Part shown: positions 27,876-36,270 of the stretch, one piece after another
Layout: every line of letters begins with the position of its first letter
How positions within the stretch are numbered: the first letter of the stretch is position 1
Assembly (NCBI GenBank): GCA_018268415.1
Contig: JAFDWO010000157.1
Span: 1-51,392, forward strand
Reading direction: 5' to 3'
From: Actinomycetota bacterium
GTDB taxonomy: Bacteria; Actinomycetota; Thermoleophilia; Solirubrobacterales; 70-9
Length of the DNA stretch: 51,392 bases
Program-made: the position numbers and the translations under genes
The notes under the pieces: generated by a model
What the model saw: only the letters and a program-made list of their open reading frames with translations
What the model was told of the DNA's origin: nothing
The model's database searches: none

Positions 27876-28970
27876 ATGACGCTGGTGGTAAAGCTGGGCT
27901 CCTCGGTCGTCGCTGCCGACGACGGGTCGCTGCGCGACGACGTGCTCGACTCGGTGTGCGCACAGGTCAGCGCGCTGGAGCGATCGGGGGAGCGGGTTGT
28001 CCTGGTCACCTCAGGGGCGATCGCGCGGGGGATGCGGCTGCTCGATCTCGGTGAGCGTCCGCGGGGGATGGACGCGCTGCAGGCCTGCTCGGCTGTCGGC
28101 CAAGGTGACCTCTTCCGCGCTTATGAGTCACGACTGGCCACGGGGGGGACGCGCGCGGCGCAGGTGCTGCTGACCCTCTCCGACGTGTCAGAACGGAGTC
28201 ATTACCTCAACGTTCGCAACACCCTCGATCGCCTGCTCGACTGGAAGATCGTCCCGGTCATCAACGAGAACGACACGACGGCCACCGACGAAGTCACCTT
28301 CGGCGACAACGATTTCCTCGCGGCGCTGGTCGCGGCGCTGCTGAAGGCGCGGCTGCTGGTGCTGTTGACGAACACCGACGGGGTGTTCACGGGGGACCCG
28401 CGGAGCGATCCGGCGGCGCAGCTCGTGCCGAGCATCGAGGACACCCAGGTGCTGGAGACGATCCAGATCGGTGAGTCCTCGGCCCTCGGTCGGGGAGGTA
28501 TGCAGAGCAAGATCACCTCGGCGCGGATCGCCAGCGAGTCGGGCGTACCGGTGGTCATCTGCAACGGGACGCGGGCCGAGGAGCTGGCCGCGGCGGCGGC
28601 CGGTGGTGAGATCGGCACCCGTTTCATGGCGCGGGTGGACGGGCGGCTGTCGCCGTACAAGCTGTGGCTCAAATACGCCAAGCAGCCGACCGGGTCGGTG
28701 GTCGTCGACGCGGGGGCCGCGGTGCGGCTTCGGGACAGCGGCTCGAGCCTGCTGGCAGTCGGCGTCACCGGTGCCGAGGGCGGCTTCCAGCCCGGCGATG
28801 CGGTCTGGGTGGTCGAGAAGGGCCTCGACCGTCCCCTCGGCAAGGGGATCTCCGAGTACTCCTCGAGCGACGTTGCCCGGACCGCCGGGCACCGGAGCGC
28901 CTACCTGCGCGAGCACTTCCCGGCGGTCCCCGAGGAGGTCATCCACCGGGACCGCTTCGTGCTGTTGTAG
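27876..28970 (+). CDS. proB: Glutamate 5-kinase
   Basis: First enzyme of proline synthesis, phosphorylating glutamate. It has 364 residues: an amino-acid kinase domain (VVKLGSSVVAADDG, VLVTSGAIARGM, INENDTTATDEVTFGDND) and a C-terminal PUA domain from about 275 (GSVVVDAGAAVRLRDSGSSL). ATG 27876 is chosen because the kinase strand begins at once; GTG 27849 would add nine residues. Feedback inhibition by proline is usual in the family. It stands after repeat region B, so it probably has its own promoter in the last 100 bp of that gap. proA follows. Confidence 0.95.
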   Translation: MTLVVKLGSSVVAADDGSLRDDVLDSVCAQVSALERSGERVVLVTSGAIARGMRLLDLGERPRGMDALQACSAVGQGDLFRAYESRLATGGTRAAQVLLTLSDVSERSHYLNVRNTLDRLLDWKIVPVINENDTTATDEVTFGDNDFLAALVAALLKARLLVLLTNTDGVFTGDPRSDPAAQLVPSIEDTQVLETIQIGESSALGRGGMQSKITSARIASESGVPVVICNGTRAEELAAAAAGGEIGTRFMARVDGRLSPYKLWLKYAKQPTGSVVVDAGAAVRLRDSGSSLLAVGVTGAEGGFQPGDAVWVVEKGLDRPLGKGISEYSSSDVARTAGHRSAYLREHFPAVPEEVIHRDRFVLL

Positions 28971-29036
28971 GGCCGACTTTGAGGCGTCTCCGTGTCGGAC
29001 GGGGTGCGCCGGGCGCGGCCGGTTACCCTTTCCGGG

Positions 29037-30305
29037 ATGGCCGTAGTGAGCAGAAGCATCCCCGAGAGCTGTGTCGCCGCGAAGCGCGCCGCCCGCGTGT
29101 TGGCGAGCGCGCCGACGGCCGCCAAGGACGCGGCGCTGGCGGCGACCGCCCGTCTGCTCGACGAGCGCACCGAGGCGATCCTGGAGGCGAACGTCGCCGA
29201 TCTGGCCGACGAGCGCGCCGCGGGTCTCACCGATGCCCTGCGTGACCGGCTGACGCTGACGGCCGAGCGGGTCGCGGCGATGGCGGAGGGCGTGCGCGTC
29301 GTCGCCGCGTTGGCTGACCCGGTCGGCGAGGAACTTGACCACCGGACCCTGGCGAGCGGTATCGACCTGCGCAAGGTCCGGGTGCCGCTCGGCGTCGTCG
29401 GGGTGATCTACGAGGCGCGCCCGAACGTGACGATCGACTGTGCGGCGCTGACGATCAAGAGCGGCAACGCGATCGTCCTGCGTGGTTCGAGCTACGCGCA
29501 GCACTCCAATGCGGCGCTGGCGGCGATCGTCCGCGAGGCGCTCGTCGAGGCGGGGCTGCCCGAGGACTCGGTATTGCTGCTCGACTCCGGCGACCGTGAC
29601 GGATTGGCCGAGCTGGCGACCCAGGAGGGTCTCGTCGACCTGCTGATCCCGCGTGGAGGTGAGGGGCTGAAGGAGGCGATCAAGGCCGTCGCGACGGTGC
29701 CGGTGATGTACGCGGCGGCGGGCAACTGTCACGTCTACGTCCACGCCGAGGCCGACCTGGAGATGGCGACGCGGATCGCGGTCAACGCGAAGGTGCAGCG
29801 CCCGGGCGTCTGCAACGCGGCCGAGAAGCTGCTGCTCGACGAGGCGATCGCGGCGAGCCACGGCCCGACGATCCTGGCGGCACTGGCGGCGGAAGGCGTG
29901 GAGCTGATCGGCGACGCGCGGGCGCGGGCAATCGCCGGCGAGTCGGTCGCCATGGGCGAGGCGAGCGACGAGGACTGGGACACCGAGTACCTGGCGCTGA
30001 AGATGGCGGTCGCGGTGGTCGACTCGGTCGACGACGCGATCGACCACATCAACGCGCACGGCACCGGTCACTCGGAGGCGATCATCACCGAAGACGCGCA
30101 AGCTGCCGACGCCTTCGTCGCGGGGGTCGACGCCGCCGCCGTCTACGTGAACGCCTCGACGCGGTTCACCGACGGCTTCGAGTACGGAATGGGTGCCGAG
30201 ATCGGCAACTCGACCCAGAAGCTCCACGCGCGCGGCCCGATCGGGATGCGCGAGCTGACCACGACGAAGTACGTCGGCCGCGGCAGTGGCCAAGTTCGTG
30301 GCTGA
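29037..30305 (+). CDS. proA: Glutamate-5-semialdehyde dehydrogenase
   Basis: Second enzyme of proline synthesis, reducing glutamyl phosphate with NADPH. The aldehyde dehydrogenase fold has 422 residues from ATG 29037; GTG 28992 would add a non-family N-terminus. Motifs: VPLGVVGVIYEARPNVTID, SGNAIVLRGSSYA, the catalytic Cys259 in RPGVCNAAEKLLL, and NASTRFTDGFEYGMGAEIG near the end. It lies 66 bp after proB and overlaps nadD by 20 bp. Confidence 0.95.
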   Translation: MAVVSRSIPESCVAAKRAARVLASAPTAAKDAALAATARLLDERTEAILEANVADLADERAAGLTDALRDRLTLTAERVAAMAEGVRVVAALADPVGEELDHRTLASGIDLRKVRVPLGVVGVIYEARPNVTIDCAALTIKSGNAIVLRGSSYAQHSNAALAAIVREALVEAGLPEDSVLLLDSGDRDGLAELATQEGLVDLLIPRGGEGLKEAIKAVATVPVMYAAAGNCHVYVHAEADLEMATRIAVNAKVQRPGVCNAAEKLLLDEAIAASHGPTILAALAAEGVELIGDARARAIAGESVAMGEASDEDWDTEYLALKMAVAVVDSVDDAIDHINAHGTGHSEAIITEDAQAADAFVAGVDAAAVYVNASTRFTDGFEYGMGAEIGNSTQKLHARGPIGMRELTTTKYVGRGSGQVRG

Positions 30306-30909
30306 CGCGCCCGGGGCAGGCATCGGGGTCCTCGGGTCGGCCTTCAATCCGCCGCACCTCGGCCACCTGGCCCTCGCCCAGGAGGCGCTCTGGCAGCTGG
30401 GCCTGGCCGAGGTGATCCTCGTTCCGACCGGAGTCGCCCCGCACAAGCGGATCGCCGACGACCCGGGGAAAGAGCTGCGGGTGACGATGACCAGGCTGGC
30501 GGCCGCCGACGACCCGCGCTTCTCCGTCTCCGCCCTGGAGGTCGAACGCGAGGGGCCGTCCTACACGTATGAGACCTTGGAGCAACTTGCTGAGGAAAGA
30601 GGCGAAAGTGATCTCGTATTCGTGATGGGGGCTGACGCCGCCGTCGGACTTGAGAGCTGGCGTGAGCCCGAGCGGGTGGTCGGGTTGGCGCGCCTCGCGG
30701 TGGCAAGGCGTTCGGGCATCTCCGACGCAGAGGTGGCGGCGGTGATGCGCAGCCTCGGCGCCGAGGGGCGCGCGACGATGCTCGAGATGCCTCAGTTCGG
30801 TGTGTCTTCCTCAGCGGTTCGCGAGCGCGCCGCAGCCGGCCGGCCGCTTCGCTACCTCGTTCCGGAGCCGGTAGCCCGATTCATCGAGGAGAAGGGGATC
30901 TACGCTTGA
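30286..30909 (+). CDS. nadD: Nicotinate-nucleotide adenylyltransferase
   Basis: A 207-residue nucleotidyltransferase converting nicotinate mononucleotide to deamido-NAD. The (T/H)xGH-type motif appears as GSAFNPPHLGH (about 15-25). FVMGADAAVGLESWREPERV forms the NaMN-binding part, and SSSAVRERAAAGRPLRYLVP matches the C-terminal ISSTxIR signature. Start GTG 30286 lies inside the last codons of proA. It ends in a TTGA overlap with rsfS, the usual nadD-rsfS pairing. Confidence 0.95.
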   Translation: MAKFVADAPGAGIGVLGSAFNPPHLGHLALAQEALWQLGLAEVILVPTGVAPHKRIADDPGKELRVTMTRLAAADDPRFSVSALEVEREGPSYTYETLEQLAEERGESDLVFVMGADAAVGLESWREPERVVGLARLAVARRSGISDAEVAAVMRSLGAEGRATMLEMPQFGVSSSAVRERAAAGRPLRYLVPEPVARFIEEKGIYA

Positions 30910-31295
30910 ATCCGGTCCAGTCAGAGAACCTGGCTCGGCGGCTCGCCGAGCTTGCCGATTCGAAAAAAGCCGAGGACATCGTCGTGCTCGACATGCGCGG
31001 CCTGGTGGCCTACACCGATTTCCTCGCCATCTGTACGGCGCGCAACGAGCGCCAGGCCCGGGCGATCACCGATGAGGTGCGCCAGCGGGTCAAGCGCGAG
31101 TCCGGCCTCTTACCCGGAGGGGTCGATGGCGGGGGCGACGCGGGGTGGACGATCCTCGACTATCTCGACGCGGTCCTGCACGTTTTCACGCCGGAAGCGC
31201 GCGATCGGTACCAGCTCGAGGACCTCTGGCACGAGGCGCCTCGCCTGGAGCTCGACTTCGAGGCACCCGAAGCGAGCGCCGCCGCCGGCGCGTAG
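30906..31295 (+). CDS. rsfS: Ribosomal silencing factor RsfS
   Basis: A 129-residue RsfS/Iojap protein that binds L14 and blocks subunit joining when nutrients run low. Family motifs: DIVVLDMRGLVAYTDFLAIC, ARNERQARAITDEV, GWTILDYLDAVLHVFTPEAR and YQLEDLWHEAP. The start is TTG 30906, overlapping the nadD stop by 4 bp. The final 15 residues are Ala-rich. Confidence 0.95.
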   Translation: MNPVQSENLARRLAELADSKKAEDIVVLDMRGLVAYTDFLAICTARNERQARAITDEVRQRVKRESGLLPGGVDGGGDAGWTILDYLDAVLHVFTPEARDRYQLEDLWHEAPRLELDFEAPEASAAAGA

Positions 31296-31397
31296 CCGCT
31301 CGCTCGCCGGCCACCCGCGCGGGAAAGCCGTCGCCTCGCCGGTCGATCGGCGCTCCCGGCGGGGCCCTGAGCGCCCCAGCGGCCGCCGGGCCGCAGG

Positions 31398-31450
31398 GGA
31401 AACGCCATCGAGCCTTCCGAAGGAACAGCGGAAACGCGACCGAGCCTTCC
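31398..31450 (+). repeat. Two 21-bp direct repeats, 32 bp apart
   Basis: GGAAACGC and AGCCTTCC delimit two 21-nt copies, 31398-31418 and 31430-31450, with two mismatches. They lie in the 256-bp gap (31296-31551) between rsfS and the coiled-coil gene, which otherwise contains no gene that I can see. Confidence 0.6.
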
Positions 31451-31505
31451 TGCGGGTTCGTGCGCGTCCTCTCCCGGTCCTCGTGCCGCGAGATGTCGTC
31501 GGGCG

Positions 31506-31527
31506 GGACGTAACCAAAGTTACGTCC
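31506..31527. promoter_or_regulatory. Operator-like palindrome before the coiled-coil gene
   Basis: GGACGTAAC and GTTACGTCC form a perfect 9-bp inverted repeat with a 4-nt centre CAAA, ending 24 bp before ATG 31552. Size and position suit a dimeric repressor or activator site. The cognate protein is unknown. Confidence 0.45.
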
Positions 31528-31551
31528 GAACCCCCGTCTACGGTCGCGCCC

Positions 31552-32400
31552 ATGACCAGCTTCAGATGGGCGCTCTTCGGCTATCGCCGCACCGAAGTCG
31601 ACGGCGCCGTCGCCGCTCGGGATGCCCGCATCGTCGGGCTCGAGCAGGATGCGGCGACCCTGGGCGAGCGGAACTCGGCGCTCGAGGCGCAGAGCCTGAT
31701 CCAGGTGCGCGCGATCGCCTCCCACGAGGCCGACCTTTCCTCGCTGTCGGCGATGGTGATCGAGCGGGAGCGGACGATCCGCGATCTGACCCAGCGTCTC
31801 GAGGAGGCGAACGCCGTTCACGACCGCAGCATCGCCTCGCTCGACTCCGTCTCGGCGCGGCTGGAGGAACTGCAGGCCCAGGCACGCGGGCAGGCCACCC
31901 GGATCCGGATGAAGGCACTGCGGGAGGCGGTCGAGGTGAGCAAGCGCGTGCAGGAGCTGAACGAGGTCGAAGCCGACGACCCTGAGCCGGGGGAGCCGAG
32001 CACCGATATCGCCGCCGAAGCCGCGGCGATCGAGGACGCGGCGCCGGCGCCCAGCGCCAACGGCTCGGCCAACCGCAACGGGCATGCATCCGCTGATCCC
32101 GACGCCTCCTGGGAGCCGGGTCTGTACGAAGGCAGGCTCCGCCTCGAGATCGGGCCGCTGGGCGACTTCTCTCAGCTGGTCGGATTCGAGGAGACCGTCG
32201 GCAGGATCGGCGCCACCGACATCTCGGTCGAACGCTTCTCCGAGGGCCGCGCGACCTTCTCGATGCGGCTCGACCAGCCGGTCGACCTGCTGGGCGAGCT
32301 CGAGTCCCTCTCCAGCCTCGACTTCAAGGTGCGCCATACCGCGCCCGACAACCTGATCCTGGACGTCGACGAGGACGGCCCCGAGCGCCACGCCGCCTAG
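31552..32400 (+). CDS. Coiled-coil protein with DivIVA-like N-terminus
   Basis: A 282-residue cytoplasmic protein that I cannot name. It begins TSFRWALFGYRRTEVDGAVA, resembling the GYRRxEVD segment of DivIVA-type proteins. A long coiled coil rich in Glu, Arg, Ala and Leu follows (about 24-145), then an acidic linker (about 145-182) and a compact C-terminal domain (about 183-280) that reads LRLEIGPLGDFSQLVGFEE and VERFSEGRATFSMRLDQPVD. Its alternating beta/alpha character suggests a small ferredoxin-like or ACT-like fold. A perfect operator-like palindrome lies 24 bp upstream. A role in polar growth or division is only a guess. Confidence 0.75.
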   Translation: MTSFRWALFGYRRTEVDGAVAARDARIVGLEQDAATLGERNSALEAQSLIQVRAIASHEADLSSLSAMVIERERTIRDLTQRLEEANAVHDRSIASLDSVSARLEELQAQARGQATRIRMKALREAVEVSKRVQELNEVEADDPEPGEPSTDIAAEAAAIEDAAPAPSANGSANRNGHASADPDASWEPGLYEGRLRLEIGPLGDFSQLVGFEETVGRIGATDISVERFSEGRATFSMRLDQPVDLLGELESLSSLDFKVRHTAPDNLILDVDEDGPERHAA

Positions 32401-32458
32401 CGGCAGCATCGAACCAGCCTGCGTCGCTAGACTGGGCGACCCGATTGAGAGTTTCCGC

Positions 32459-32531
32459 GGGGCTGTAGCTCAGCTGGAAGAGCGCTTCGCTGGCAGCGAA
32501 GAGGTCAGGGGTTCGAGCCCCCTCAGCTCCA
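32459..32531 (+). tRNA. tRNA-Ala, anticodon GGC
   Basis: A 73-nt cloverleaf. The acceptor stem GGGGCTG pairs with CAGCTCC and includes the G3-U70 wobble pair that identifies alanine tRNAs. D-arm GCTC...GAGC, anticodon stem CTTCG/CGAAG around the loop CTGGCAG (anticodon GGC), T-arm AGGGG/CCCCT with TTCGAGC. Discriminator A; the 3' CCA is not encoded. It reads GCC/GCU alanine codons. Confidence 0.97.
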
Positions 32532-32631
32532 TACCCGACGAAGTCGCGTCGCGGGGCATCGGCACGCCGATGCCCCGGATCCGCGGACTGGCGAGCCGTG
32601 TGCCGCCCTGCCCTCATAAGATCGCCTGCCG

Positions 32632-35121
32632 ATGAGCGCCTACGAACCCAAGACGATCGAGAGCAAGTGGCAGAAGGTGTGGGCCGACGAGCGCACCTGG
32701 GAGGTCCCGAATCCCGGGCAGCCCGGATTCGACGCGGAGAAGCCGAAGGCCTACGTCTGCGAGATGCTTCCCTATCCGTCGGGTGAGCCTCACGTCGGCC
32801 ATCTCAAGTGCTATGCGGTCGGTGATGCGATCGCGCACTTTCGCCGTCGCCAGGGCTTCCAGGTCATGCACCCGATGGGCTACGACGCCTTCGGCCTGCC
32901 GGCCGAGAACAACGCGATCAAAACCGGCGAACCGCCGCGGGTGGCGACCGAGCGTTCGATCGAGTCGTTCCGGCGCCAGTTCCGCTCCTGGGGGATCTCG
33001 ATCGATTGGTCGCGCGAGCTCGCCACCCACCAGCCCGAGTACTACCGCTGGACCCAGTGGATCTTTCTGCAGCTCTTCGAACGCGGGCTCGCCTACCGCA
33101 CCGAGGCGCCGGTCCAGTGGTGCCCGAAAGACGCGACGGTGCTCGCCAACGAGCAGGTCGTCGACGGTCGCTGCGAGCGCTGCGGCACCGAGGTGATCCA
33201 GAAAAACCTCGAGCAGTGGTTCTTCAAGATCACCGACTACGCCGACCGTCTGCTGTCGGATTTCGACCTGCTCGACTCCTGGCCCGAGCATGTGGTGACG
33301 ATGCAGCGCAACTGGATCGGCCGCTCCGAGGGTGCCGAGGTCGTCTTCCGTTGTGACGAAGTAGACCTCGACTTTCCCGTCTTCACGACGCGCCCCGACA
33401 CGCTCTTCGGCGCGACGTTCTTCGTCTTGGCGCCGGAGCACCCGCAGCTGGAGAAGCTGGTCGCCGGAACCCCGGCCGAGGCGGCGGTCCGCGAGTACGT
33501 CGACCGGGTTGGCCGCGAGTCGGCCGAGGAACGCGGTGCCGAGGACCGCGAGAAGACCGGTGTGGCGCTCGGCCGCAGCGTCGTCAACCCGGTCAACGGC
33601 GAGTCGATCCCGATGTACGTCGCCGATTACGTGCTGATGGAGTACGGGACCGGCGCGATCATGGCGGTCCCCGGCCACGACTCGCGCGACTATGACTTCG
33701 CCAAGGCGTTCGACCTGCCGGTGAAGCGCGTGATCGAGGGGACCGATCCGGAAGCGCCCGGAGATGCCGAGGGCCTGCCTTATACGGGCGACGGGCCGAT
33801 GGTCAATTCCGGTCGTTTCGACGGCCAGGGGAACCGCGATGCCTACGCGGCGATGATCGGCTGGCTGGGGGAGGAAGGCCGCGGCAAGACCGCGGTCAAC
33901 TACCGCCTGCGCGACTGGCTGCTGTCCCGGCAGCGCTACTGGGGCGCGCCGATCCCGATCGTCTACTGCGACGCCTGCGGGCCGGTGCCGGTCCCCGAGG
34001 ATCAGCTGCCCGTCGAGCTGCCCGAGATCGACGATTACGCCCCGCACGGCCAGAGCCCGCTAGCCGCGGCCGCCGACTGGGTGGCGACCAAGTGTCCGAG
34101 GTGTGGCGCCGCGGCCCGGCGGGAGACCGACACGATGGACACCTTCGTCGACTCCTCCTGGTACTACATCCGCTATCTCGACCCGCGTAACGAGGAGGCG
34201 GCGTGGGGCCGCGAGGCGGCCGACCACTGGATGCCGGTCGACCAATACATCGGCGGGGTCGAGCACGCGATCCTCCACCTGATGTACGCGCGGTTCCTGG
34301 TCAAGGCGCTCGCCGACCTCGGCCACCTCGAGGTGCAGGAGCCGTTCGCCAGCCTCTTCGCGCAGGGGATGATCACGCGTGACGGGGCGAAGATGTCGAA
34401 GTCGCGCGGCAACACCGTGAGTCCGGCCGAGTACGTGGAGCGTTATGGCGCCGATACCTCCCGCACCTACGTCTGCTTCATGGGCCCGCCGGAGCGCGGT
34501 GGCGACTGGACCGACGAGGGGGTGGAGGGGGTCAACCGCTTCCTCTCACGCCTGTGGCGACTCTGTGACGAGGTTGCGGAGCGGACCACGGCGGACGGCG
34601 ACCCGGCGGCGACGGAGGGCGACGCGCGGGCGCTGGTCGCAAAGGCGCACTGGTCGATCGACAAGGCGACCAAGGACTTCGAACGCGGGTTCCAGTTCAA
34701 CACCGTGATCGCGGCGGTGATGGAGCTGGTGAACGACGGCTACCGGCTGAAGGACGGCCTCTACGGCGATCGCGGCGGTGAGGCGGCGCTGCGCTTCGCT
34801 ACCGCGACGGCTGCCTCGCTGGTCTTCCCCTTCGCGCCGCACCTCGGCGCGGAGGTTTACGAGCGGATGACCGGCGGGCGGGTCTGGGAGCAGCCCTGGC
34901 CGACCGCCGACGAGGCGATGCTGGCCAGCGATTCGGTGACGCTCGTCGTCCAGGTGAACGGCAAATTGCGCGCCCGGATCGAGGCGCCCGCGGAGGCGCC
35001 ACAGGAGGAGCTCCTGGCGCTCGCCAAAGCCAATGAGAACGTCACGAAGTTCCTCGACGGCAAGCAGATCGTCAAGGAGATCGTCGTTCCCGGCAAGCTT
35101 GTCAACCTGGTCGTCAAGTAG
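32632..35121 (+). CDS. leuS: Leucine--tRNA ligase
   Basis: Bacterial-type class Ia synthetase, 829 residues. HIGH appears as HVGH (54-57) in YPSGEPHVGHLKCYAVGD, followed by MHPMGYDAFGLPAENNAIK. The editing domain includes the threonine-containing region TTRPDTLFGATFFVLAPEHP. A zinc-ribbon CDAC ... CPRC lies at about 445-490. KMSKS is at 588-592 region (AKMSKSRGNTVSP). The C-terminal tRNA-binding segment ends IVVPGKLVNLVVK, as expected. ATG 32632 starts 100 bp after tRNA-Ala. Confidence 0.97.
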   Translation: MSAYEPKTIESKWQKVWADERTWEVPNPGQPGFDAEKPKAYVCEMLPYPSGEPHVGHLKCYAVGDAIAHFRRRQGFQVMHPMGYDAFGLPAENNAIKTGEPPRVATERSIESFRRQFRSWGISIDWSRELATHQPEYYRWTQWIFLQLFERGLAYRTEAPVQWCPKDATVLANEQVVDGRCERCGTEVIQKNLEQWFFKITDYADRLLSDFDLLDSWPEHVVTMQRNWIGRSEGAEVVFRCDEVDLDFPVFTTRPDTLFGATFFVLAPEHPQLEKLVAGTPAEAAVREYVDRVGRESAEERGAEDREKTGVALGRSVVNPVNGESIPMYVADYVLMEYGTGAIMAVPGHDSRDYDFAKAFDLPVKRVIEGTDPEAPGDAEGLPYTGDGPMVNSGRFDGQGNRDAYAAMIGWLGEEGRGKTAVNYRLRDWLLSRQRYWGAPIPIVYCDACGPVPVPEDQLPVELPEIDDYAPHGQSPLAAAADWVATKCPRCGAAARRETDTMDTFVDSSWYYIRYLDPRNEEAAWGREAADHWMPVDQYIGGVEHAILHLMYARFLVKALADLGHLEVQEPFASLFAQGMITRDGAKMSKSRGNTVSPAEYVERYGADTSRTYVCFMGPPERGGDWTDEGVEGVNRFLSRLWRLCDEVAERTTADGDPAATEGDARALVAKAHWSIDKATKDFERGFQFNTVIAAVMELVNDGYRLKDGLYGDRGGEAALRFATATAASLVFPFAPHLGAEVYERMTGGRVWEQPWPTADEAMLASDSVTLVVQVNGKLRARIEAPAEAPQEELLALAKANENVTKFLDGKQIVKEIVVPGKLVNLVVK

Positions 35122-35173
35122 GCAAGGCGGCGGATCCCGCGCGCCCATCGTCCGGTTTTGGTAGAAACGGCCC

Positions 35174-35572
35174 GTGCTCGTCAGGCGCCTCTCGGAAGCT
35201 CCGGTCGAGGAGTGGCATCGCCTCCGCACCCACGTCCTGATGGACGCGGGCGAACTCGGTGCGCGCAACCTCTCCGTGACGTGGCTCGTCCTGCCGGGGG
35301 GCTGCGAACAGCGGCTGCGCTCCCAAGGCGAAGCCGAGCAGGTCTACGTGGTGGTGCGCGGGGGGGCGACGATGTCGGTGGCCGGCGATACCCAGGCGGT
35401 CTCGCAGGGGGATCTGATCCTCGTTCCACCGGCGACCGAACACGCGGTCCGCAACGACGGCGGCGAGGAGTTCGCCTGCCTCTCGATCCAGTCGCCGCCG
35501 GTCGCGGCGGAAGAGCTGTACAGCGACCAGCTCGCCGAGGTGGCGGGCTACGACGACGAGGACGACTACTAG
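35174..35572 (+). CDS. Cupin-domain protein
   Basis: A 132-residue single cupin barrel. The first cupin motif is degenerate (PGGCEQRLRSQGEAEQVYVVVRGG), where the usual metal-binding His pair is replaced by E-Q and R/Q residues. The second motif is recognisable (GDLILVPPATEHAVRNDGGEEF) with one His. An acidic tail (YDDEDDY) closes it. Metal binding may therefore be weak, and no reaction can be assigned. Start GTG 35174. Confidence 0.82.
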   Translation: MLVRRLSEAPVEEWHRLRTHVLMDAGELGARNLSVTWLVLPGGCEQRLRSQGEAEQVYVVVRGGATMSVAGDTQAVSQGDLILVPPATEHAVRNDGGEEFACLSIQSPPVAAEELYSDQLAEVAGYDDEDDY

Positions 35573-35643
35573 ACCCGGTTCGGTAGCACTCTTTTTGCTT
35601 TCTGCGCGCCACGCGCGCGCATTTCCCCGGCAGGGTCGGGGCC

Positions 35644-36261
35644 ATGCCGGAATTGAGCAGGACCCAGATGGCCGTCTACGGCGCGATCGCGGTCGCGCTG
35701 CTGTTCGTCGGCGCGCGCGCGGTCCGCGGCGAGGATGCGGGCGGGGGCGGCGGCTCGACCTACGCGGACTACTCGTCCGAATCGGCGACCGAAGGCGAAG
35801 CCGGCTTCTCGGTCGAAGAAGGCGGCAGCGACGTCGTGGTCGACGTCACCGGCGCGGTGTCGGATCCCGGCGTCTACCGGATGCCGGCCGGGAGCCGGGT
35901 GAACGACGCCGTGAAGAGGGCGGGAGGGGCGACCGGGAAGGCCGCGCTCCGCCTGATCAACCTTGCCGCGCGCCTGGCCGACGGCCAGCAGGTGGTGGTG
36001 CCCGAGGCCGCGCCGACGGGCGCGGGAGGCGTGCCGACGAGCGCTGCCGGCGCCCTCGGCGCCGAAGACGCGCCGATCAGCCTGGGCACTGCGACCGCGG
36101 CCGACCTGGACACGATCGACGGCATCGGCCCCGTGACCGCCGAAGACATCATCGATTTCCGCGAAGAACACGGGGGGCTGTCGTCGATCGACCAGCTCGA
36201 CCAGATCTCCGGGATCGGGCCGGCGACGATGGAAGCGCTCCGCGAGCGACTCCAGCCCTGA
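35644..36261 (+). CDS. comEA: Competence protein ComEA, DNA receptor
   Basis: A 205-residue membrane-anchored DNA-binding protein. One N-terminal transmembrane helix (about 9-26), a Gly/Ser/acidic linker, an SLBB domain (about 62-118, VVVDVTGAVSDPGVYRMPAG) and a C-terminal helix-hairpin-helix pair (about 140-205, IDGIGPVTAEDIIDFREEHG and ISGIGPATMEALRERL). It would bind incoming double-stranded DNA outside the membrane and hand it to ComEC, encoded 9 bp downstream. Glu codons are mostly GAA. Confidence 0.94.
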   Translation: MPELSRTQMAVYGAIAVALLFVGARAVRGEDAGGGGGSTYADYSSESATEGEAGFSVEEGGSDVVVDVTGAVSDPGVYRMPAGSRVNDAVKRAGGATGKAALRLINLAARLADGQQVVVPEAAPTGAGGVPTSAAGALGAEDAPISLGTATAADLDTIDGIGPVTAEDIIDFREEHGGLSSIDQLDQISGIGPATMEALRERLQP

Positions 36262-36270
36262 GCCGATGTC

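Noticed and set aside
28992..29036. Upstream GTG as the proA start
   Set aside because: It adds 15 residues unlike the family; ATG 29037 gives a normal N-terminus.
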